Of a stretch of 64,000 nt of DNA, positions 46,722 through 56,596 are shown piece after piece (positions within the stretch are counted from its first letter, which is position 1; every line of letters starts with the position of its first letter). The notes under the pieces were generated by a model, which saw nothing but the letters and a program-made list of their open reading frames with translations, ran no database searches and was not told the origin of the DNA. The DNA lies in the NCBI GenBank assembly GCA_003971905.1, contig RSEE01000051.1:186001-250000 (forward strand). The letters are read 5' to 3'. Source of the stretch: Moniliella sp. 'wahieum' (taxonomy: Eukaryota; Basidiomycota; Moniliellomycetes; Moniliellales; Moniliellaceae). The position numbers and the translations under genes were made by a program.

Positions 46722-48294
46722 TCATGGGATCCCAGCCAACTGACGCACCAACGCCAATGCCACCTGTGCCAAAGCCGGATCGGGAAGCAAGTGTCCCAAC
46801 TGCTGCTGTAACAAGGACCAGCGTTGACCATCGTCTCCTCCCGCAGGCCCTCCCCGGTGCGAAGAGCCACTTTGATCAGCAGGCGGCACCGCAGGCACGC
46901 CTTGCTGCGCTCCTTGGTTTGCCATTCCAAGCAAGGTGAGCAAGGTGAGTGCGTTGGGGTCTTGGGCACTGGCACTAGCAGGGGCTTGCGCGTTGGGAGT
47001 AAGAAGGGCTTGCAGCCCGTTGGTCCACCCTTGTTGCTGCACAGGCGCAAACAAGTCCAATCCTAGTGGGTGCGCCATCGAAGGGGCCGCGGCGGGGGCA
47101 GGGGGGAGCCCATGGGGCGCCGGCGCGCCAAGGGGGCCCAAGCTTGCCACGGTCGCCACTGGGTTGATACCTCCGGGGGGAGCGGACGCCAGCGAATGCA
47201 GCAAGGACATCAACGCCCCTGCATCGGGCGGGGACGGATTCATCCCAACCGATGCCGGTGTCCCCCCCAGCGTGCGCTGGGCCGCCGCGGCCTGGCCGGC
47301 TAGGAGGGAAATCATGGTATCCCCGTTTTGAGGGAGAGGGGGCGAGGGAGCATGTGCCTGTGCCGAAAGCTGCGTCCCAGAGTGGGAGGGGGGCAGGCCC
47401 AGCGAACCAAAGGGAAACGGCCAGAGGTTGGGTTGGGTCGGGTTGGACCTTTGCCCTGGTTGCGAAGGGGCGGGTGATGGCTGTGGTGGTTGTGGCGGTT
47501 GTGGTGGAGGGGGAGCGGAACGGGGAAGCCCAGGTGGGAGAAAGGTGGTTCGCTGGTTCCGTGCTGAGTGGGGTAAGGCGGAGCCGGGATGGCGGGTGGG
47601 GGCACCGAAGCAGGTGGCACGCTCGGCCTGCTAGTGGAGAAAGGGAGGTGGCAGTGGGGCTGGCGGGCGATGCGGAAGCCGAAGAAGAGCTTGCTCCCAT
47701 CTCGGGAGAAGAGTGAGCTGGATGGCGGGCACGCTGGCAGTACTTGAACCAGACGAAGAACGCTTGCTTGACGGTTTTACCCGTTTTGGTGCCACACTCG
47801 ACTTGGTGGAAGCGCGGAGAAACTTGCGACAACGGTTCCGGCACGAAAGAGGTGACCGGCCCTCGAAGCTATCTGCAATCTGTCTCCACTTGTTGCCCAG
47901 TTCGGCTTGAAGCGCCAGCAGACGCTCATCCTCCTCGCTGCTCCACGGCCGGTCGGTGACAGTAAGCACATTGACGTACCGAGCGGCGCACTGGTCGTCG
48001 GTGCGGCCCTCCATGTCACGAGCGATGCGGCACCAGGTTTGGCCATAGAGGGCGACAAGCTCGCGCAGACGGCTGTCCTCGGCGGGGTCCACGGGTGGAC
48101 TTTTTGATGCTGGGGTCGAGGCTGTAAAACCAGCGCTTGCGACAGTTTTTGGCGGTGCGGCCGGGCAGGTGTTCGCTCCAGCGAGAACACTTGTCCCGCG
48201 CACTGCCGAAGCGGGCGACGAGCTGCCGCAGCTGCTCGTCCTCCTCGGCAGTCCAGGGGACGTACTCGTCGTATGCGCGGCGGGTGGGCGCCAT
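46722..48294 (-). CDS. Three-repeat MYB/SANT DNA-binding protein
   Basis: The start at 48294 (MAPTRRAYDEYVPWTAEEDE) enters the first repeat at once. R1 runs WTAEEDEQLRQLVARFG to RTAKNCRKRWFYSLDP. After a frame change, R2 is AEDSRLRELVALYGQTW and RTDDQCAARYVNVLT. R3 is RPWSSEEDERLLALQAELGN, then KWRQIADSFEGRSPLSCRNR. The tryptophan spacing and third-helix Cys/Arg residues fit R1R2R3 MYB factors such as fungal Bas1-type or animal c-Myb-type proteins. The remaining 350 residues are low-complexity: Pro/His-rich near 47500 and Ala/Gly/Pro/Gln-rich to the end (VALALVRQLAGIP at 46722), as expected for an activation region. Breaks lie near 48060 and 47650, and perhaps near 47340. Likely a nuclear regulator; its targets cannot be told. 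Confidence 0.9.
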
Positions 48295-50393
48295 GGCGGA
48301 GAGCGAGGGGAGCAGGGGAGGAGCAGCAGCGGCTCAACGGACGCCGTCACCGGCGGGGAGGGGGGGGTTACAGACTGGCGAGCAGGCGGGGGCGGTGGGA
48401 GAAAAAAGCGGACTTGACGCTGTCGATAGCCGTCTCAGATGCCGCCAGCGGGCCGGCGGGGGAGCAGCACTGGCGCCGTGGCGGGTGGCTGGGGCGTGGG
48501 TACGTAGCGGGGGGACAGCGTCACGCGTGGGCGCCCTCACGCATCCGCGCAGTGCGCCAGCGCAGGCGGGGCGTGGGAGTACGAAGTACGAAGTGCTTAG
48601 GCTCTGCTGCGACGCGGCTGCAGCGCTAATCGCTGATAGTCGATAGCCGCTGGCCCCCCGCACTCGCAGCCCACGGCTGTTCCTGGGCGGAACCCCGGCC
48701 AAGGCGGAACCGGACGAGGCGGCCCAGGCGGCCCCCGGCAGCAATCTCCACAATTCTGCTCCCCCCCGCCTTCTGCTCCAGCCCCTCCCGCCTGTCCTCT
48801 TTCTGCACAGGATGAATGCCCATCTGCCCCGTGGTGAGGACGGCGATGATGACGACGACGAGACACCACATCGTCGGGTCGCCGTCCCCTGGCACATAGA
48901 GGGTGCTCTGTTCTTGTCTTCCCAACTCGATGAACTCAGCAAGAGGCCTCACCCTTCATGTTGGTTCCCTCGTCCAGCCCATATAATCTCCAGCAAACTA
49001 AACGTGCATAGTTTAAACCTCACCAGCTCGCTTATAGGCCCCGAACGTCCAAGTGGCCTCCTTGACAAGAGCACGTCTCTTTTGCATGGCAACTTTATTC
49101 TTAGCTCGGCAGACCATCCTGTCACTGTCATCACCGCTTCTCCGACTCCCGCCTACTAGTCCACCATCTCCGCGACTAGGGGGATCGGGGGACACATCTC
49201 ATTACTGCATCCCTTGCGATCCCACTAAATTTGGTCTACGCTTTCCTTCTTCGTCAGTGGTTCTGCAGGAACAATGCTCGACCGAGAAGGCAGGGTCAGA
49301 CTCGTGCCCCTCCACTTTTACCGACGGACATAGAGCACCGACTCGTTCCACAGGCCACCCCAGGTGTGATCGGGCCATTCCAGCTCCGTGGGCAACTACC
49401 CTAACTTTCTTGGCGTCCTTTCTGTTCCCCCTAAAGACTGGCAGGGGCCGCAAGAGTTCCATCACGTCCGGGGCCCACACCCCCGTAGAACCTAACTCGT
49501 TGGTCGGGGATCAGGGCTCGAGATTCGGTGATGGGTTCGTGTGAAATCTCGGTCTTGGTTCCATATTGGATCAAGTATCGATGTCGCTCCTCCGTCATTC
49601 TGCCGTGAAAGTTGGTAGGGGGAGGCGGAAGGTAATCCTACTGTGAAAGGGCCAGGTAATGGGCAAACAGATGTGCTGGGTCGGAAGCTCCTAGCAAAAC
49701 TGAAGGCAGGGCCGAAGCTAGTGGAGACTCAACCCCTTTACTTCCCCCTACGCCAGTTCGTTTGGCTTCCTGTGCCCTCCTTGCTGAACCGTACGGCAAG
49801 TTCGATGGACGAAAAGATAAGGGTGATGTGCGCAGTAATTTGGGCCAATATGTGGTGACGCCGAAATTCACATGTCTCTGTTGGGCGTATCCTATATCAC
49901 CACACTCATTAGCCAGTCAATCTTTTTGTTCCGTGTTTGTCATTCCTGTTTGTCTCCATGTTGCTTTTCTTTGTTCGACTCAGTCTCGATCCCGCTTCTC
50001 TTTTCTTCTACCTCCATTTTGCAATCAGTATCATTTCTTCCCCGTCCTGTTGGGTGTGTGCTGCAAACGGTTCCACCGTTCGGTCTTGGTCCATGGTGCA
50101 ACCCAAAATGATCCTCATGTGTTTGGTACTGCAGCCACCTAACCCGTCGGCGATCTTTAGGGTGGGGTGGATATCGCATGGGCGGATCGATGATGTAGAG
50201 TGCGATGGATGTGTGGGAAATAACAGAGGATGGCCGAAACGACCATTCGTTCTCCCTATAATTAATTCTAGGCTCTCGCACATACCCTATACATGCCATG
50301 AATGGTATACGTATGGCGCTCTTCTGAGCACTTAGCCCTCTGCGCTTCAGTGGACCCCCCTTTATAGTCTGGCTCATCTCTTCCTTAAACTTC

Positions 50394-51110
50394 GTGTACC
50401 CCCCCTGTTTTGTCCTTTTCTCACAGACTATACAGCGTTTCTCTATTGTCCACCCCTCTTCAACGATTCATGATGCCTCTTTTTGGCCTTCCTTTTCTAT
50501 ATGTATACTCTGTCTATTACACCTTAGTATAGTCGCCTGTTCTGCTAATATCCGAGTCAAAGAACTGCCGTTGTTTTGCCATCTACTTCAATTCGGGCTC
50601 AAGTCTCAACCCCCAAGCTTCACGCAAGCTGGTTCCATCGGCCACCCCGTTCATAGTGGGCCCCTCTCAGAAGAATCTCAAGCATGGCATGCGCCCGCAT
50701 TTATCTCAGGTCGCACAGATCTCATGAATGAGGGTGTCAAGGGGTGCCCGGTATCTATAAGATCTACCCAGAATACCAGTTTGGACCGGCCACAGAAGGC
50801 GATCGATATAAGGTTCACTACAGGCCCAGCAACGGACGACGATCCGGCCGGTCCGGAGAGATCGAAACACGCCCAACATGTCCAAAACACGATGGACGAT
50901 CCTTCAACTGGATTGACAGTGAGCGCTGACCCCCCTCTGTGTACAGGATCAGACTCTCAGGCACCCAATACTGCCCACGGGCTCTGTATTGGCGACAAGG
51001 TGACCGGCTGGAGATTATATGACGCGTATATATGCGACGGCCACAAAGGATCGCTGGTTCGCAGACGATCGATGGTGTGGATCGAGGATGTTCATGTGGA
51101 CAAACAGTGA
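50394..51110 (+). CDS. Doubtful open frame, 238 codons, no known family
   Basis: Runs from ATG at 50394 to TGA at 51108-51110 without an indel, unusual in this AT-richer gap where other frames are under 100 codons. The first third is hydrophobic and Cys/Ser-rich (FSICILCLLHLSIVACSANI could be a membrane helix); the rest is polar with DDDPAGPERSKHAQ and IGDKVTGWRLYDAYICDGHK. No family is recognised, codon use lacks the strong C/G third-base bias of the real genes here, and no promoter is evident. It may well be chance. Confidence 0.2.
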   Translation: MYPPCFVLFSQTIQRFSIVHPSSTIHDASFWPSFSICILCLLHLSIVACSANIRVKELPLFCHLLQFGLKSQPPSFTQAGSIGHPVHSGPLSEESQAWHAPAFISGRTDLMNEGVKGCPVSIRSTQNTSLDRPQKAIDIRFTTGPATDDDPAGPERSKHAQHVQNTMDDPSTGLTVSADPPLCTGSDSQAPNTAHGLCIGDKVTGWRLYDAYICDGHKGSLVRRRSMVWIEDVHVDKQ

Positions 51111-51122
51111 CTATGGGGTCAG

Positions 51123-51160
51123 GCTCAGGCCTCAGCCTGAGGCCTAAGGCCCTGAGGCCG
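51123..51160. repeat. CCTNAGG palindrome cluster
   Basis: Five CCTCAGG/CCTGAGG/CCTAAGG sites in 38 bases with dyad symmetry, very like the cluster at 4409-4443. Confidence 0.78.
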
Positions 51161-52210
51161 CTATAGTAGAAGGATTCAGGCGCTGAGAAGCGTGTGTACC
51201 CGAAGGCCCAGGCCGATTCGGGTTCGTCTCAGCATGTGTGCTTAGGCGATGCAGATGCCAGCCAGAAGAGAGCCTGTTGGGGCTGCCACGTGGAAAGCTG
51301 TGACAACCGTACAAAGTTCGAGGCGGGCACTTTGGGCGTTCCACGTTTCAACTGCAGGAAAAAGGGTAGGGAACTGGGGCTGGTGGGTCGCAAATCAGAA
51401 TGAGGTCGATGCACGATGATCGATGAGAGGGGGGGCTGTGGTCTTGCTGGAAGAGGTGTGGCATGTGAGGTGGGGGAACCGGTAGCCGGTAACGGTAAGT
51501 AGCCTACTCGCCCCCCAGATGGGCTGAGACCAGCGAGTGCGAGCAGCCAGGGTGGTTTACCATGTGCCATCCACTTCGACAACCCTAGTTCTCAACAGCC
51601 GCAACTGACCGAGAACGAGTAGCTATTTGTCAGAAGGCAGTCTCCACGGCCCAAATGTGGGTGAGCCATGTGCGAGCGGTAGGGGATGCAGGATGGATAG
51701 TGGATCGAGTCGCACTCGTCACGCCGCGCTCGCCGCATCGCACTCTCGTCACATGTCGGAAAGCCACACGGGCATGGGCATACTGGCGCGGTGAGCATGT
51801 GAGCCCGCTGTGTTAAACGTGGCATGTTGACATGTTGACACGCGACAGGACACAGCGCGTGAGACCCTACTGAACATTGGAACACTTGATGGTCTGGCCC
51901 AGGAGGCAGCATCCTCTCTGTGAGCCACGTTCTCGTGCCTGGCCTGTCCTGCCGCACCACCACCAGCCGGCCGCCGCAGCCGGCCGCGCCTGCCGCCCCC
52001 TGCCAGCCCTTGCCGCGGCCGAGTCACTGGCTACTAGCTAGTCAGCGCATCAGCCAAGGTTAGCGGCCACGCAGCCCACGTCAGTGTCAGTATCCAGCAC
52101 GCAGTTAGCTGGTGCCTGTGGCGGGCTGACATTGTCAGCCCCGCGCCTCCCCCGCCTCCCCCACCTTTCCAGCTGGGGCAATCCTTGTGGAGTGACTCTA
52201 GTGACTAGGG

Positions 52211-52237
52211 CACGTGACGCGTGACGCGCGTGACGCG
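52211..52237. repeat. GTGACGCGT tandem cluster
   Basis: CACGTGACGCGTGACGCGCG continuing TGACGCG: three GTGACGCG units in tandem plus an E-box CACGTG. Confidence 0.75.
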
Positions 52238-52689
52238 AATCTGCAGGCACGCAGAACCCAACCCTACACTTGGTTTTGCTCCTCCTGCGGCCTGCCACTG
52301 CTTCAAATTTCAAAAGCGGCCGAAAGCGAAACCTTCCTTCACACTGCCCCCCGGCTGCGGCTGTCGAGCAGATGTGCTGGGAATGCCTTTTTCTCCGCCA
52401 GGCTGCCTCTGGCCTGCCTCTGCCTGTCGCACGCAACGACGCCCCATTATACTCAGTCCACAGTCTGGAAATCCACCACCATCCATCGACCATCGATCAT
52501 CTGTCCTTGCCGCCTGCTCTTTGCCCCACAGGCCTGCTGCTTCCCATGGGCCTGTCGGCCCTCCTCTCGGCATGATCCGCAAAGAGGGGGTTGGACAAGC
52601 TGTTGTTTGTTCAACGTTCAAGTCTTTGTCCTGGTCGTGCAGCCGGTGCTGCATAAGCGGTAACGAACCGGCGAGTGGTACTAGGGCAT

Positions 52690-52723
52690 GTGACGACGCA
52701 TGACGACGCGTGACACGCGTGAC
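52690..52723. repeat. TGACGACGCR tandem cluster
   Basis: TGTGACGACGCATGACGACG followed by CGTGACACGCGTGACA: a degenerate ten-base repeat related to the 52211 cluster, about 500 bases upstream of the DPBB start. Confidence 0.75.
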
Positions 52724-53063
52724 AGAGCACATAAGCCCCCCCCTTTTCTGATTGACTCATGCCGAGGGCCCCCATCTTTCTTGAAGCGGATAGTTGCTGG
52801 ACAGGTGAACAGTTCCACTAAAACGTTTAACACTTCCCCTCTTCACATCTTCACACAGAGTGGAGTGGGAGGCACCTGGAGGCACTTCGCGAGGACGTGA
52901 TTTGCTTGCGCCGCGGGCATCGACATTGTGTACGGAAACCGCTGCGTAGATCCCCTGGAAACTCTGCGAGCCTCGCGCCCTGTTTTCTTCGCGACAAAAA
53001 TCAACACTGGCTGGCACTCCCAAAGAAGAAATAGTTGGCCGCGCGCCCCTGGATGATCTGAGG

Positions 53064-53072
53064 TATATATAG
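53064..53072 (+). promoter_or_regulatory. TATA box of the DPBB gene
   Basis: TATATATAG, 132 bases before the ATG at 53204. A transcription start roughly 30 bases downstream would leave a leader of about 100 bases that is C/T-rich and ends with caat before the ATG. The best TATA box in the window, fitting a strongly inducible gene. Confidence 0.65.
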
Positions 53073-53203
53073 ACCCACCCTGTTTGGCACCTGCTCGTCC
53101 CATCCTCGCCACACCCCTCCGAGCACTCAGTTCTCTTCACCCAGTCGCACCGCGCTTCCTCTCTCTTCGCTCGCGTCTCAACAACCTCTCACTATTTATC
53201 AAT

Positions 53204-53597
53204 ATGCAGTTCTCCACCATCTTGGCTACTGTTGCTGCTGCTGCCGCTGTCGTTTCGGCCGTCCCCATTCCCGATGGCCGCGAGGTTGTGGAAGAGCTTC
53301 AAAGACTACACCGAGGCACCCTCACCTGGTACGCTGGCTCTTCGCTCGACGCCCCCGCCTGCGGTGGTCCTAACCCCCACCGAAACGACATGGTTGTCGC
53401 CATGTCGGCCGCCAGCCCCTTCACGTGCAACCAAAAGTTGCACCTCCACTACAACGGCCAAATGGTTTCCGTCACGTGGTTTCGACCTTTGCGAGCCTGC
53501 GACGCGACCCACCTCGACGCTACTAAGGGTGTCCTTCTCCATTCTTGAGCCTCGATACGGGTGCTGGAAGGTGTGCACATTGTTGCCTCCCCCTTAA
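53204..53597 (+). CDS. Small secreted protein with double-psi beta-barrel (RlpA/expansin-like)
   Basis: The start at 53204 gives MQFSTILATVAAAAAVVSAV, a textbook signal peptide cut near AVPIPDG. The mature part begins with a short helix and then RGTLTWYAGSSLDAPACGG, the first strand of the double-psi barrel, followed by NDMVVAMSAASPFTCNQKLH and LHYNGQMVSVT. Two one-base losses near 53475 and 53498 must be allowed for to read the next strand, with DLC and ACDATHLDATKG, the conserved D-x-C...C-x-x-x-x-LD pattern. A third change leads to LDTG and EGVHIVA close to the end near 53597. About 120-130 residues, as for fungal RlpA-like and barwin-like secreted proteins. It has no carbohydrate-binding module. 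It stands alone between two gene-poor stretches with a clear TATA box. Confidence 0.85.
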
Positions 53598-55307
53598 TTT
53601 CCTCTTTTACTTGGTTTCCTTGCTCTGGGTATTGGGAGCTGCTTTGCTCCTCAGCGGCATCGCGCTCCCACGGTTCATTCACAAGTCACTCAACCTCTTG
53701 AAGAGGTCAACTGAGGTTTGGAAAGCGGGGACGCCCGTCGTTCCCTTGTTCACGGTCTCACCTACCGTTTATGTTTTCTCTCGTTCCTCTTTTAGGCCTG
53801 GCATAGTTACGCGCTGCCCTTGAAAATTATGGTCAGCTGGCCATCCACTGTATCACTACCTACCTTCAACTGCCCGCTCTGGGAGCGGGTTCTAATCATC
53901 TCCTCATGACGTCGCGAACATCGGTTTCTATATAGTTCTTTTTGCATAGACCACAACTCTTTCCTTCTGCTTGGTCCTTCTCTAGTTTTCAAGCCATTCC
54001 TGCATATGAATCACCAGTGACATCGCATCGCAAAGAGGATCATTAGTAGACGTCTCGTAGTACCTCCTATGTTTTCGTTGCGTTCGCTGGAACCATCACT
54101 CCCAATAGTTGATGGTTTCCCGTGGTGTGCATCACTTTTAAGCTCTCTTTCAGTTCACAATAACACGCACAACGGACATGGAATGCCACGGACCTCAAGA
54201 TCCAATCTCCTCGCGATTCTTTCCCCAGGGATAGGGAGGGGGGGGCATGAATGAGCATGGTGGCATGCTAGCAATACGAGATGTTGATGAAGGGGGTTTT
54301 TTCACCTCGGCATCACCTCGACCTCTCCGGGACTGTAAAATACTCTAGACTGCACAGTCATTATTATTGACAGAGCTCTTAAGCTGGGACAACGCCTAGA
54401 CCGACCTGATGACGCTCATCCGGCGTGATGTGCTGCAATTTTTGGCCCCAAACCCGTTAGGAAAGCAGGGGAGCCGCCACAGAGCAGATCGGACCCTCTC
54501 TGGCGTCCGCCATCCCTTTTCAAACGGGATGTAGCGCACAAGCCGGTGCGAATGAGCGTTGGAGTTATCTGAGCGGTGAACCATCTCCAATGAGACCCTC
54601 ATCACTTAATTCTTTCCAGTCGCGAAACTCTTGTTCGCCGTCTTGGTGGCGTACTTATCCTCGTAGTGTCGTCACGTAACACCAAGGGGGACTGAAGGGC
54701 TCTTGGTGCCTCGATCCGCGGTACTTGGCGTTCTTGTCGCATCCTGCTTGTTCTAACAGTCGAAGAGCTCCTTCTCTCGGCATTCCAAAGGCGTTGCAGA
54801 TCTCTCATGTACCACCCCCCCCGCACACTGACGTCGCTTCCGTCGTGTCCGATCCGGCAACGTGTGGCCCACCTTCATTCCTGAATATTCCTCCAAATGC
54901 TCCAGGTCTTCCCTTCGCTTCACTCTCGGTAGTCAGTACGCATCGCCTTCGTCCCACGCTTCGACTCGTCCTCTTCCTGCACAGTCTGCTCGTTGGGATG
55001 TGGGTGTCGGAGACGGAGCGCACGGCGGTGAAGGTTCGCTCCCGCACCTCTCCTCGTGCAATAGACCAGACTTGGACTGGGTGCGGGAACCAATTAATAC
55101 CCCTTAACGTCGGCCCTCCAAGCCCGAAACAGCCGCATCAGGCCGCAACCCTAATGCATCTTGCGGTTACATAAGTAGGGGGGCACTGGTAGATGGCCGT
55201 GAGCGCGTGAGCGCGGCTTGGGCGGGCGTCCTCAAGGGAAGCTGATCGGGCTGGCCCCTGGCCCTGCTTGCCACCTTTCCCCCCACCCATCTACAGTTGA
55301 GCGGAGA
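53598..55307. other. intergenic 1.7 kb between DPBB gene and DCN1
   Basis: AT-richer 3' flank of the DPBB gene, then sequence with only short frames on both strands. A frame at 54725-55174 (149 codons) has no family features and overlaps opposing frames. No repeat family stands out. Confidence 0.5.
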
Positions 55308-56380
55308 ATGGTCGATCCTTCTGCTGCGCCGGGCGCCTGACCTCCAGGGCTGAGCATGAGCATCTGTGGCTGACCCACCTCGCAGGCGCCCTCCAAGGCG
55401 ACGCAGGAATCCCTGTTGCAGCAGTTCCGGGATGTGACCAATGCGGCTCTGACCGATGCGCAACGACTGTTGAAGCGGCATGGCTGGGACCTGCCCTCAG
55501 CCATTGGCGAGTTCTACCAAGACAGTGCGGCCATGGCGCGTGCATCCAGCGGGAACAGCAAGAGGCGCCGCGAAGCACAGACGAATCTGGAGCGCTTGTT
55601 TGCCCGGTACGCCGATCCCGAGGGGGAAATCACGATCGAGGGCACTCAACGGTACTTTGCCGACTTGGCGTTGGCCCTGGACGATGTGCTGGTGCTGCCG
55701 CTGTGCTACTATCTCGGCGCCCCCTCGATGGGCAAGTTTACACGAGAGGGATTTGTCGCTGGCTGGCTCACGCTCAACGAGGCGGATACGTTGGCACTCC
55801 AGAAACAGGCCCTGCCCGCGCTACGCCAGGCGTTCGAGACCAACGCACTGGCCAAACCCATCCTCTCTCTTGACCCGAGCAAGAAACCTATCCCTTCTTC
55901 TTCCCCCTCCCAGAAGCTGTACAACAAGGTCTACGACTTCACATTTAGCTTTGCCCGTCCCGAGGGCCAGAAGAGCCTGGGTACGCTACCCCCCCCCCTC
56001 CCCCTCCCCCTCCCCCCCCCTCCATCTTCGCGACGAATCTGTGGCTGAACTAACTCTTCTTTCTCTTCCTGACCCCGTATCTAGATTTGGAGTCGGCGAT
56101 TGCGTTCTGGGACCTGATCCTTCCCTATTCGCCTACGTTTGAGGGTAGGGGAGGCCACTTTTCTCCCAGCCAACTCGGTTTGTGGGTGGAGTTTTTGCGG
56201 ACCAAGACCAAAGGTCGGGCTGTGTCCAAGGACACGTGGCACCTCTTCCTCGAGTTCACCGCCGACATTAATGCCCAGTTTAGCAACCACGATGAGATGG
56301 GTGCTTGGCCTTCGGTCATTGACGATTTCGTCGCCTATGCCCAGGCTAAGATTGAGGCCCAAGGAGGAGCAACGAGCTGA
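55308..56380 (+). CDS. DCN1: Defective-in-cullin-neddylation protein (E3 for Nedd8)
   Basis: Dcn1 holds Ubc12~Nedd8 against the cullin to drive neddylation. The proposed start is the ATG at 55308 with an intron right after it (55311-55385, branch-like ctgac, acceptor cgcag), giving MAPSKATQESLLQQFRD; the donor gtcgat is weak, so the start is uncertain. The UBA-like helices follow (ALTDAQRLLKRHGWDLPSAI, GEFYQD). Then comes the potentiating-neddylation domain: NLERLFARYADPEGEITIEG, TQRYFADLALALDDVLVLPL, FTREGFVAGW. An intron at 55981-56084 splits a codon (gtacgc...tctag). Exon 3 has DLESAIAFWDLILPYSPTFE, LWVEFLRTKTKGRAVSKDTW, NHDEMGAWPSVIDDFVAYAQ and the TGA at 56378-56380. The conserved DEMGAWP/DDFV motif binds the cullin. 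No frame break is needed within the domain. Confidence 0.93.
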
Positions 56381-56596
56381 TGCGGGGGTCACTTACTCCC
56401 CCCCCTGCCCCCTGCTATGACGCTACGATGGTCTGTATCCACTCTGGTCTTCCCCTCGGTACCAATCGATCTACGAGATGGAGACGAGCGATCCCGCCTC
56501 GTCTGCACGGAAAGCTACAGATAAAGCTCAGTAGGGAAGGAGAGGGAAGGAGAGGGAAGGGAGGGAAAGGGAGGACAGGAGTGTATGAAGTTCATT
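56381..56596. other. convergent 3' interval DCN1 / VPS41 with G-tract element
   Basis: 216 bases between the two stop codons. The plus strand carries six GGG tracts at 56534-56571 with loops of 1-7 bases, a good G-quadruplex candidate in the shared terminator region. Confidence 0.6.

Larger units (their letters stand above)
48295..53203. other. gene-poor 4.9 kb between MYB and secreted DPBB genes
   Basis: No gene is clearly supported. 48.3-48.8 kb is GC-rich. 48.9-51.1 kb is AT-richer with many short frames and one 238-codon frame (50394-51110). A dense CCTNAGG cluster sits at 51123-51160, and GTGACGCGT clusters lie at 52211-52237 and 52690-52723, 0.5-1 kb upstream of the DPBB gene. The last 150 bases are the DPBB leader, with a TATA box. 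Confidence 0.55.
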
